A DNA stretch of 64,000 nucleotides, taken from positions 23,518,406 to 23,582,405 of the forward strand of contig NC_081409.1 in the NCBI RefSeq assembly GCF_030272615.1, in the 5' to 3' direction. Position numbers and translations under genes: made by a program. Positions 1-10,181 of this stretch are shown piece after piece. This DNA comes from Cryptomeria japonica. Its lineage: Eukaryota > Streptophyta > Pinopsida > Cupressales > Cupressaceae. The notes beneath the pieces are model-generated. The model saw only the letters and a list, made by a program, of their open reading frames with translations. It was not told where the DNA came from and ran no database searches. Every line of letters starts with the position of its first letter. The stretch's first letter is position 1.

Positions 1-281
1 CTCTTGATCAATAATCAATATCCATCTTGCTTTCAATTGTGTGTGTGCACTTGTAGGTGAGATCCACAATCCAATCATTTGAAGAGGAAAGAAGAACAAT
101 GGAGCCACATGAAGGAGCATTCAAGTCATGTTTATGGTTTGCATAATCTTTTGTTTTTGAATGCTTTTATTTCATGTCTCTATTGAGTGTTGTTTAGGAT
201 TAGATCATTGCAATGAATGCATTGGTGATTGATCTATTACGTTTATCTTGCATGTGATGATTTCCTATTTCCTATGCTACA
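1..281 (+). repeat. E1 5' LTR, 3' portion only
   Basis: Matches 11168-11448 over 281 bp with two substitutions and no indel. It ends ...TGCTACA at 281; the copies diverge after that base. The following TGGTGAACCTGACATG (287-302) sits where a primer-binding site should be, but I cannot assign it to a tRNA. Confidence 0.93.
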
Positions 282-402
282 TTAATTGGTGAACCTGACA
301 TGAACACTAACCATCTAACCCTTTAACTGTGTTTTGGAGTGCTATCAAGTTGATTTTGCAGGCCAAAAACCCAAAAAAAGGGTCGTGTAGGGTATTCTGG
401 AG

Positions 403-618
403 ACTCCTGTGCCTGTGTCATGACTTCTGCGCCTGTGTCAAGACTTCTGCGCCTGTGTCATGACTTCTGCGCTTGTGTCATGACTTCTGTGCTTGTGTCA
501 TAACTTCTGTGCTTGTGTAAGGTATCCTGCGCCTGTGTAATCCTGTGCCTATGTCATGACTTCTGCGCCTGTTTCAAGACTTCTGTGCCTGTGTCATGAC
601 TTCTGTGCTTGTGTAAAG
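403..618 (+). repeat. 20-bp tandem repeat in E1 leader, about 11 units
   Basis: Unit close to ACTTCTGCGCCTGTGTCATG. Eleven head-to-tail copies differ mainly by CGCC/TGCC/TGCT and by the last two or three bases; two units are shortened by 2 bp. The same word recurs, in both orientations, at 9537-9651 near the 3' end of the element. Confidence 0.92.
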
Positions 619-1476
619 TCCAGAACAGAGGTAAAAATGTAGTGTTTTACTTGAAATTTGTTTAGTTTTTGCATTCTGTTTTCTATGCTTTGGATTTTGG
701 TACTAATTATCTATGCAGAATCTTGGCATACGCATGGAAAAGACTACAAATCAAACTACTAACATGTGTTGTGTAGAATCGATAGTCAAAGACAACAAAT
801 CAAACCTCTAACTTGGGTTTTGCAGGTTGCCTTGGAGAAACAACCAAACCTTTGTGTTTGTGATTTTTAATTAGGCACTTAGTGATTTCTAAATAGGTTG
901 GAATAAACGTGTTTGTGCTTTGATTGTTGAGTGTGACATTGGAGTAGGAGAGTATGCTCTCATCCTTCTTAGGGTGATCAGAAATCCAGATCTTCGATAC
1001 CATGCTCGTGTCTTTGATTGTGTGTCTCCTTTAGAGGGCCTGCCTTCCTGACCACTTTGCTTTTGCAAGCAAGTGATAATCGTGAGAAGGGAATGACCCA
1101 AAGTGAGTATGGCTAGAATTCCTTGGCATTCTAACTCACTATAAAAAAATACCCGATGAGCGAAAGCTTTGAAGGAAGTGTTACGTGGGAATTGCAGTTA
1201 CTTGGGAAGTGATGACCCTTGAACTCTTTCTCATATCAACATCTAATTAGGGCCTCTTGGTCTAAATCATGCTTGCACAACTACATTTTTTTGGTATCTT
1301 GATGGGCTTAATGTCTCAATCATGCTTGCGTGACATCAAGGAGTAACGCTTAACAGAAATCCTTACTAAACACCTTGTTTTTAGAGGCCAAAAACCCTTC
1401 TAGTTGCTTGAGAAGGACAAATTCGGATACTTGGAAGAGATACTAAGTTCGCCATGGGGAGATTTCCATGGGGACT

Positions 1477-1535
1477 GATGCTTGGCTGCCCTGAGAAGTG
1501 AGTGTCGTGGAGGGGAGCCCGTGGGGTCAAGCATC
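1477..1535 (+). other. Predicted leader RNA hairpin shared by E1 and G2
   Basis: GATGCTTG (from 1477) can pair with CAAGCATC (to 1535). G2 has the counterpart in reverse complement at 54448-54505, with the internal word TGCCCTGAGAAGTGAGTG nearly unchanged and flanks diverged. One stem change turns G-C into G-U, so pairing is kept. Function is inferred; an RNA packaging or dimerisation role is one possibility. Confidence 0.5.
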
Positions 1536-2433
1536 TATGTATTCTCCTTGAATCCCATAATGAGTCTACCTCTCAAGTACCTAATGTCCTTGCTTACCAT
1601 AAGAAATGTGGGAATGAGCATGATTGTCTTGAGTCTAAGCTGAAATATCTTGTATTCTTTGCTTGTCAAAAGTTGAATTGTATCTCATTTCAAAAAGCAA
1701 AACAAATTGATCTAACATAAGATTAAACACAAGATACATTCATCCAACAAAAGTTCAACAAAATTCAAAAACACCTTCCAATATGATGATCAAACATTGT
1801 TCCAAATCTTGTCTTAACATTCATGTCCCTTACATTTAGGTTCATCCTAGTTTGCATTTTGCAAAGTCATTGTCAACTATCAAGGTTAAGTTTCATCTAG
1901 GTCATACTCCTTTGCATATCAATAAGGGTCATCCATTTTGCATATATCCTCTTGCATTAAAGTCATACCATTGTCATACATTTATATTTGTCATATCATA
2001 TTAGGATCATTTTCATAGTAATTGTCCCTTTTGCATATAGTGCCAAAACTAGGTTTTGTCATACTTGAGTAATCCAAATCTTTGATAAACCCTAAGTCAT
2101 TGTTAAGAAGTCTAGACCTTGTCAAACTTTTGTCTTTTGTCATCAATGTCATTTCGTCAAACCTAGCTTAGTATCCAAGCATATAGGAGAGACATTGTCA
2201 TCTTGTCCTTTTGTCACTTGGTCCTTTTGTCCTTTGAGGTCTAGACATCATTTCAATTTCCTAAGGGTCTCTTTTAGAATTGCATTCATGAGTTTGTCAA
2301 AATCTTCAAAAACAACAAAAACATAGGTTGCATTCTTGCCATAGATTGCATTCTCATTTATCTAGTTTGCATTTAGTTGCATATCATATATTGTCCTTGA
2401 AAATTTCCAAAAATATTGCATTTGCATAGTGAC

Positions 2434-5265
2434 ATGTCTATTGAAACAAGGTTCCAAGCACCAATGATGCAACAAATTTTGACATATCAACCGACAATGC
2501 AATTACAATTCTATCCAACCCAACAACAAAGCAACATTGATCAAACTTTTTATGATGAAACAAATCTCCAAATACAAAAACTAGAGGAGAAGCTAGCTCA
2601 AGAAAAGGAGATATTGGAACAAAGAGTGAAAAACATTCAGAAGAATAGATCACAAACGTCCAAAATGTTTCAAAAATTTCAAGGTCAAAATCCAAAGATT
2701 GAGCCAATTGATGTAAGATCTCTTCTTGAACAATCAGACATACCAGCTCTTCTCTCCCAAATAGAGATGATGAAACAATTTCAAGAAAAGAGACAACATC
2801 AATTTCAACATTATGTGCCTCCACAACAAGAACAAGAAGGTGTTTACTATCAATCAGATTTTCAACCAATACAACCAATGGTTAAACCTATGGTCCAACA
2901 TATACAACCAACACAATCAAATGTCCAATTTCAACAATATGTCCAACCAACTATACAATGTCCACAAATGGTTCAACCAATGGTGGAATATCAATGTCAA
3001 CAACCACAATCAAACATTCAAAAACAAAGGTTGTAGCCTACACCAACTCAAGTTTCAAACATGTTGGAACAATTGGACCAAGTCCAATATCAAAACATGA
3101 CATCAGATCAAAACCAACTCCTTGCCAAACAAGTTCAAATTCCAGATACAACCATGTCAAAACCTCGAAAGAAAGGTGGCTTTATTGCAAGGCTCTTGAG
3201 GAACCTACCAAGTGAGTTTATTGAGGAAGATCAAGATAATACACTTATCTCTAGCAATGCCTCATCCCCCGATAAGCAAATTGACTCTCCAGTGGCATCT
3301 ATCCCTACACCTTTAGAAGTTTCACAAGAACCTTCTATGTTGTCCTCATCAAACAATACACCCAAGGATGCAATTATCCAAGAGATATCCATAATTGATT
3401 GCCAAGATAATCCAATTCATGATGCACATCCTTGTCATGTTTCAGAAATACAAGACCCAATGCCACCATGCACTTTATTGCCATTACCTATTTTAGAGGA
3501 CCCCATTCAAAGTCCCTCTTCCTCACGTTCAAGCATTGATTCCTTGCCAGAATCCATTACAAATGTTCAAAGTGCATTTCCTTCATGCCAAAGCATTGGT
3601 TCCTTGTCAGAATCCCCCATGCATATCCAAAGTCCAACCCCATGTCAAGAGGATAATTTAGAGCATGAAGAAAAGTATCTTGAAACAGATCAAGATCAAG
3701 ATCCTGAAAACTTATCATCCCATCCAATTGTTGACTAGGACCCCATGTTCCCTGAAACTCATGATGATTCCCCTATTCTTGTCCATCCTATCCAAAGTCC
3801 TATTGACACTCCATTCCCTCAGCAAGATCAAGATATCCCAGTTCATCCAATCCCAAATGATTCCCTTCTATTTCATGAACACAATGTCCTTTCAAATCCC
3901 ATTGGCATTCCACTTCCTAAGAAAGATCAAGATATCCCTTCCATCCTTTCTGATGATCCCATTGAAAGTCAAGAGCAAAGCACCTTTAAAGAGGATTCCA
4001 ATGATCTTCCTCCTTGTCAAGATCAAATTATTCCTTTAAATCCTCCACAGGATCCTTTTGTTCCTCCATCTCCTTGTCTTAATGCTCCATATACACTCCA
4101 AGATCACATTTCTATTGATGATCCCATTATTTCTTCCATTCCATCTCTTGAAGAGCCTGTCATTGAACCATGTCCACTACACAATCCTAGTCCCCCTCAT
4201 GATTTTGATACCCCTCATGATTCTAACATGTCAGTGCAAGATGTTCATGAACCCTCGACATGCATAATGGGTTCTTCCACTTTGGTTCAATCTGATCCAC
4301 TTCAAGATCTCATTATTTCTCTCATATCATATCCACCTCATAATGGACTCGCGTCTTCTTCCCAAAGAGAAGAGTATCCTACAAGTCAAGATATTCATAA
4401 AGGCAAAGGAGTAGACCTTCATGAGAAAGAACCCCTCCATATCAAAGAGCATACCAATGGTCATGGCTATAGAGTTCACACTCAAGGTGTTGGTATCCCC
4501 TCAAAGTCAAAATCCAAATGTTCACCTTCCCCATCATCGCTTCCATCCATTCTAGGTCCCTATATCCCTCCATCTCCTATGCAACATCAGCAAAGGCACA
4601 CATCTTGGAGAACCTTCCATCCATCCCACATGCCTCCATATCATTCCCATCCACACCAACATTCATTCCCTCTTCCAAGCAATTTGGATGCCAAGTATAA
4701 GCATCATAAGTCTAGCAATCCACATGTATTCAAGGATCAACATGTCCAATATAATCGACATGTCAAAATAAAGAACCATATGATCTATAAAGAAAAAGAA
4801 ATATCCAAAAGGCCACAAAGGCCCACTGAGCAAAATAAAGCAAAGTCAAAATATATATGGGTTCCTAAATCCCTTGTGCAAGTAATGCACTCCAAGGAAC
4901 CACAAAAGCATGAAACATCAAAAACCATGTGGATTCCCAAGAAGCTCCTTGAAGCACAAAGAGAAACATCAAACTTGGCATCCAAAATTGCTATTCCTCC
5001 ATCCAAACCTTCCAAGTCTATTTCTCCACCACCTTCTTCATCCGTTTTGGGCCCTTATGTCTCAAAATCCCAAGCCTTTCCTTCGTCAAAATCTCAATAT
5101 CCAAAATACATTTGTCCTCCATCAGTCCATCACCCCTCAAGGTGTGTGCCAATGTCGATCTTGCCTTCATTTCCATCTAGTGAAGCTCAATTTTTCCCAT
5201 ACCCTACCTATTATCCAATGCATATTTTTCATCCTTCGATCCCTTTGATCCAATCCTTTGCATAA
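2434..5265 (+). pseudogene. E1 ORF1: Gln/Pro/Ser-rich protein of unknown function, two in-frame TAG codons
   Basis: One frame runs from ATG 2434 (MSIETRFQAPM) to 5265, 944 codons, broken only by TAG at 3034-3036 and 3736-3738. Residues 1-40 and about 120-200 are Gln-rich. A heptad-like charged stretch near 45-75 (LEEKLAQEKEILEQRV) is a probable coiled coil. The middle is acidic and Pro/Ser-rich with degenerate repeats around QDQDIP and SLSES. The C-terminal third is basic and His/Pro-rich, with paired motifs YIWVPKSL / TMWIPKKLL and ILGPYIP / VLGPYVS. There is no zinc knuckle, aspartic protease or RT motif. It lies where gag-pol should start, so it may be a replaced or highly diverged Gag. 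Function is not recognised. ATG 2434 was chosen as the first ATG of the open frame. Confidence 0.72.
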
Positions 5266-7558
5266 ATCCTCGCCTTAGTTTCATCTCATTTTCCATGTCC
5301 TTATCCTACCAACGTCTTTGAGCATGCTTTTAAAGGTCATGGTCCATTTTTTTTCAAGGCTACTACCCAAACAAAAAAGATGCTTGAGTCCTTCTTCCAT
5401 CCCTATCATGTGTCCATCTTCTTCTGAAAAAGTCAAAAAGAAAAAAAAGTGAAAAAAAAAGACAAAAGAAAAAAAAGTAAAGAAAAAATAATTCATCCAC
5501 TAGTGAAAACTTGGCAAACAGGCGCCTTGGGCAAGTACCGTGATGAAAACCTGGCAAACAGGCATCATGCGTAATTGATGAACTTCTTGCACACCACACT
5601 TGGGGGCAGGTTTCCTCCTTCATATCCTTTTGTCCTTCATTGTTCCATTATCCTATCAAACCCCTGTCATTACCCTTCATATCCTATTGTCCCTCATGCC
5701 CATATCCCCTTTTCCACCTTTGATCTTGACAAGGATGACGATCATCATGAGCATCATGCATCTTGTTTTCATCTTTTAGTCCATCATAGCTTTTGGTCAT
5801 TTATCCATTTTCTTATTATAACCTTTCATCCATATTCCCTAGCTTATTGCAACTTTCTGCCACCCTCGCGTATCCTACCCCGACCTTCAGTCCATATCCC
5901 TTATCCATTCTTGGTCTTGCTTATCCTATCCATATCTTATCACTATCCATAAACTCTTTTTCATTCCTTGATCTTGATCTGACATAAGGACGTGAAATGC
6001 AAAACATGTTGTTCCAAACCTCTTGACATGTCCCTCATGCCATGTTCTTGCTTTACATTGTCATATCCAGTCTCTTGTCCCATCATGCCATAACCCTTGA
6101 AAATTGCATCCGTATTGTCGCCATGATAAAAGGCCTTTGTCTTCCCTCTATCCACCATCATTTCAGCAAGCCTATTTATTCACCTGTCATATTCCTTGCC
6201 TTGCTAGACACTGGGGGCAAAATCATAAAAATTGAAATAATGTCCTGAAAAAATCATAAAAATTGAAAAATGTCTTGAAATAATTAAAAAATCAAATAAT
6301 GTCCTGAAAAAATTCATAAAAATCGAAAAATGTCTTGAAATAAATCATAAAAATTGAAAAATGTCCTAAAAAAAAAAAAAAGTCTTAAAAAATCGAATAA
6401 TGTCCTGAAAAAAATCCCTAAAAAGTCAAATAAAGTCCTGAAAAAATGAAAACAAAAAAATTGTAAAACTCCAAAAACAAAAACAAACATTTTGCAATAA
6501 ATTATTCCTTTTGTGCATAAGACGGCTTACTGAGCATTCCTCCAACGACACTCGCAATCCATTTCACACTGTGCTTTAATGAAATCACGCATTAATAGAT
6601 GAACTTTTTCAATCAAAACCAAACATTCAAACTGATCACAATTGTCATCTCAATCAAATATCAGTATCCAAATCATTTGTCCTTGTTCCTATTATCATGG
6701 GTCTTATACAGGGTGTGGTATACTCGAAACCAGACTATGTCCTGTCTTAGACGGGGTACCGCATTTCCTGAAACCAGACAGCATGATCGTCCTATCAGCA
6801 ATTTCAACTTTTGACAATGAAGATCAAGATGTTTGTTTGACTTGCTTGAATTTGTGTGTCTTATCCTTTATTGATTTATCTTTGGCTCTGATCATGTTCC
6901 TATGTCGCTCAATGATGTCACTGAGTGATTTAGAGTGACCGGGATGGTTCATTGTTTTTTTTTTTTTGTTTTTTTATGATTATTGTTTGTCTGTGATGTG
7001 TTTGTCTTTTGCAAAAAGGGTTGCATTTCAGCTCTGGCCTTCAATGCCATGATGCTACGCATCCATTTTGCTACATAAAAATAAAGGTTCTCACCTACAA
7101 AGTGCATTACTGAAAGCAAGTTTTTCGTCATCTCTAACTATCCCTTGTCTCATTTCTTCTTACTAACATTTCTTCTGTCAGTCCGGATAGTCAGTTCGGT
7201 CTAGTGCTCTGATATCCAAACACATATGCTACATCTTGCATTCATTGGTTAGTACATTTGCATTCCATCACATATTACATCAAGCATTTTATCCATTTCA
7301 TTTCATAAATACATCAAAAATACATAAAAATACATCCATACATGTTCATAAACAAGTACATAAGTCATCCATACATAGAAAAATAACTACAAATCATAAC
7401 ATATTGCATCCCATCATATCAATGCATATCATATCATATATCATAATAATATCGGAGTACAAAATCGGACTGTCTGTCCTAAGTATGGTCTGCAGGTTGA
7501 CTACAACATGTCAAACTACATAATGTCCACTGTCTGTCCTAAGGAACACGTGCCTCTG
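5266..7558 (+). other. E1 spacer between ORF1 and antisense ORF, non-coding
   Basis: No supported gene. Poly-A/T-rich at 5410-5490. At about 5506-5620 two partial copies of TGAAAACCTGGCAAACAGGC resemble G2 near 51150-51320 in reverse complement. There G2 carries them just 3' of its integrase, so this block marks the post-pol spacer. 5640-6000 is C/T-rich with repeated ATCC/TATCC words. 6600-7500 shows nothing assignable. Confidence 0.6.
6220..6455 (+). repeat. A-rich minisatellite
   Basis: Imperfect head-to-tail copies of AAAATCATAAAAATTGAAAA plus TGTC(C/T)TGA, unit about 28-38 bp, roughly seven copies with variable A-runs. Confidence 0.8.
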
Positions 7559-9367
7559 TCACTGGGTGCTCCCTCTGTCCTCCTCATCCCTGCCATGTCT
7601 CGCAGATGATGTCCCTCCTGGTCCTGGCTGTGGTGGTCTCATAGGTCCACTCACCCCCATGTTGCTCAATGGCCTCCGAGAGCGTGACCTTCTCTCTGTC
7701 CTTGATCGTGCCCGATATGAAGGTGCTCTCCGCTCCAGTGGAACTGCACTCTCATATAGTGTCCTCCAATACAATCTCTCCTCTCCAGTCTCTACCAGCA
7801 TCTGTGCCATCTCCCGTGCATTGGCATCCCTAATCGACCCAATGAACTCAGTGACTCTCTGTCCCTCTCGCTGTGCCTGAGCTATTGATGTATCTCGTTA
7901 TGTCCTCAAAATGGCATTCTGTCTCTCCAATGTCGCAATATAGTCCTGATAACTCACTATGCTAGCCCTGCACATATCCATCTCCTCTATCCTAGCTGTC
8001 TCCAGCTCTATGGGAATATCTTGCAATGTCTCCTGATCAGTTGAGTCTGGCTCATCATCATCCTCCCCACCATCATCTCCCTCATCCCCACCATCACCAT
8101 CATCATCCTCCCCCTCCTCCTCATCATCACCCTCATCATCTTCCTCATCCTCATCATCTCCCTCCTCTCCTGTGAGTGGGAAGTCCTCCTGTCTCCTCGG
8201 TACTAGAATATCAGGATCAGTCAAAGGCACTGGCCGTCGTCATGCAAACCATATCTCATACTCCTCTGTCATCCCAGCATCCACCACATCTAACATCCAA
8301 TCCCACTATCTCTGCTGTAGCTGTGCAAAGTTGGCATATGCTATGTGTGGTTGAATCATACTCCCCCACTGACTCATCTCTCTGTGAGATCGGGCAAAGC
8401 ATGTTGTCCTCCTAGGTACATCCTGCGTCTCTCCAAATTATCATCTGACCCTCTCTGGCAGGTACAACTCAATCACTCTCTGGTGGTTCACTGGTCGCCC
8501 AATCAAGTACCTCTCCTATCTGCAATATGGTAACTCATTGCTATCATCTGACCATCCAGGGCAATCTCGATATGGCCTCCATATGAACTCTCTCAGCCTG
8601 TCCAGCTCATGTCGCCAATACAATATGTATCCAAACGGACCCTGTCTCAGTGCTCCCCCATAGCTATACACATATGGTTGGTGTGGTATAACCTGTCTCT
8701 CTATAATCGGTCGGCATATGGCTATGTGCTCAAATGCCCATACCTGAAGCAATGTGACTCCACAGCTCAGAGTCTGCACTCCCTGATACGCTATCTGATG
8801 CAGCTGAAAATAGAGCATAGCTAGTACACATGGTCCCCATGCATACACCATGCCCTCTGTCGCCATCCACTCTAGCACCCTTCCCCAACCAATAGGGAAT
8901 CCATGTCCTCATCTATCACCTGCTAGAAGACATGCTATCACAACTGCTATCACCACATATCGTCGGTCATACTCGGAAGCCATGCTCTCCCAGCTGATCT
9001 CCCTCTCGACAATATCTAGATCATCTGTGTCGCACTCAAATAGCCTGCATAACGCGTCTCTACCTATCACTGGGTCATACTCTATCATCTCCCCATGTAT
9101 CGAAATGTGGAGGATGCGCCATACGTCCTCTAGAGTCACTGTCGCCTCTCCAGTCGTCAAATGGAATGAGGAGGTCTCCGAATGCCATCGCTCTGCCAAT
9201 GCGGTAAGCAATCCTGTGTTTGCCCTAATCTCAGGCATGTATGTGATGTAATATATCCCCAGTCCTGCTAATGTGTCTCTCTCTGTGCTCCTGAGTCTGT
9301 GTCGTAGCATGAAGCAGTCTGGTCGATTCTCCCGCGTGATCAACGGATACTGTCGACTCTGCATCAC
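7559..9367 (-). pseudogene. Antisense plant mobile domain (PMD)-like protein of E1
   Basis: A single minus-strand frame of 603 codons with no frameshift, opposite to the element's own transcription. Residues 1-150 carry the PMD N-terminal pattern: RWHSETSSFHL, GEATVTLEDVWRIL, then a two-residue-gapped hydrophobic segment. Residues about 165-285 carry WGPCVLAMLYFQL, the LLQVWAFEHI signature and RP. Next come RYLIGRPV and a QFGxTQxVP-type stretch. The C-terminus is a long Asp/Glu run (about residues 385-430), a short coiled coil and a basic RS/RR-rich tail. Seven internal stops (8911 TGA, 8518 TAG, 8443 TGA, 8440 TAA, 8308 TAG, 8242 TGA, 7900 TAA; first base of each codon) are each one C-to-T step from CGA, CAG or CAA. 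PMD proteins are known as host genes (MAIN/MAIL1 type) and as passengers of plant transposons. Its role in E1 is unknown. Confidence 0.85.
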
Positions 9368-9536
9368 AATCGGGGCATCATTTTGTCAGTTTTAGGGTTT
9401 GCTCCTACGGGTTGCATTTCCTCATTTTCATGTCCAATCAGGGTGTTTTTCATCTACATTGACCTATCCTACCCTTATCCCCCCTTTTCCAATCATTTGC
9501 ATGTCCTTTTGACCAAAACTAAGGTTTTCATGCACT

Positions 9537-9651
9537 CTTGCGCCTGTGTCAGAGAACCTGTGCCTGTGTCAGGTAAATTGTGCTTGTGTCTTCCTACACA
9601 AGCGCAGAAGACATGACACAAGCGCAGAATTAGACTACACAAGCGCATAAG
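9537..9651. repeat. Inverted array of the 20-bp leader word
   Basis: Three forward copies (TTGCGCCTGTGTCAG type, about 9538-9591) are followed by three reverse copies (TACACAAGCGCAGAAG type, about 9595-9647), so transcripts can fold back. The reverse copies are also complementary to the tandem array at 403-618. Confidence 0.82.
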
Positions 9652-10135
9652 TCCTCTTTTGCATCCCCTGTGGGCCCCGCAATGTCCCGCAAGCAAGTCA
9701 AATTCATGAAATTGAAAACATGGGTTTTCAAGGTACATACCGCTGCTCCTGCGTCCTTCGATCATCTGAATGTGTGTACACATTCCCCAAGGTGATCCAC
9801 CATTGGAATGTTTGCCATCTATCTGCACGTGTCCTTGTCCAGAGCAACAAATCCTACTCTTTGGCTAGTGCAAATGAGCAATTTTCACCCTCTTGGTCTC
9901 ATTTATAGCTCTTTGTCATTGCATAGATGGACATGCATCCTCTCCATCTTATATTGGTCATGGTCTTGTGCACATTACATTGCTTGTCCTTCTTGCATCC
10001 GATCTTCGATTGTCAGTCCATTCGATCCTATCATTTTTATCGATCAATTGGCCTCTTTTCTGCATGTTTCCGGCCAATTCCTCGAGGGGGCATGCATATG
10101 TCATTGTCATTGTCTGGGGCATTTTCATTATTGTT

Positions 10136-10181
10136 CTTTGAAACAATGCTTAAAATCGCATTGTCTCAAAGAGGGGCAAAA
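10136..10181 (+). other. PPT-proximal hairpin and polypurine tract of E1
   Basis: CTTTGAAACAATGC (10136-10149) pairs with GCATTGTCTCAAAG (10158-10171) with a single A/G difference (G-U in RNA). The 3' arm runs into the purine tract AAAGAGGGGCAAAA (10168-10181) directly before the LTR. The same arrangement occurs in G2 and, shortened, in E2. Confidence 0.75.

Larger units (their letters stand above)
282..2433 (+). other. E1 5' leader, non-coding
   Basis: A 2.1-kb untranslated leader between LTR and ORF1. It holds a 20-bp tandem repeat (403-618) and a block around 1040-1540 that is recognisably conserved, in reverse complement, in G2 at about 54410-54960. The 1740-2400 part is simple, AT-rich and rich in GTCAT/CATTTG words. 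The short ORFs here have no family resemblance. Confidence 0.7.

Noticed and set aside
403-618. Regular short repeats resembling a CRISPR array
   Set aside because: Units are directly adjacent with no spacers, and the context is a plant retrotransposon leader.
5281-5623. Minus-strand Phe-rich ORFs
   Set aside because: Low-complexity A/T runs; no codon structure or family match.
7898-8230. Stand-alone acidic protein
   Set aside because: It is in the same frame as the antisense PMD protein and separated only by single nonsense codons, so it is the C-terminal part of that ORF.
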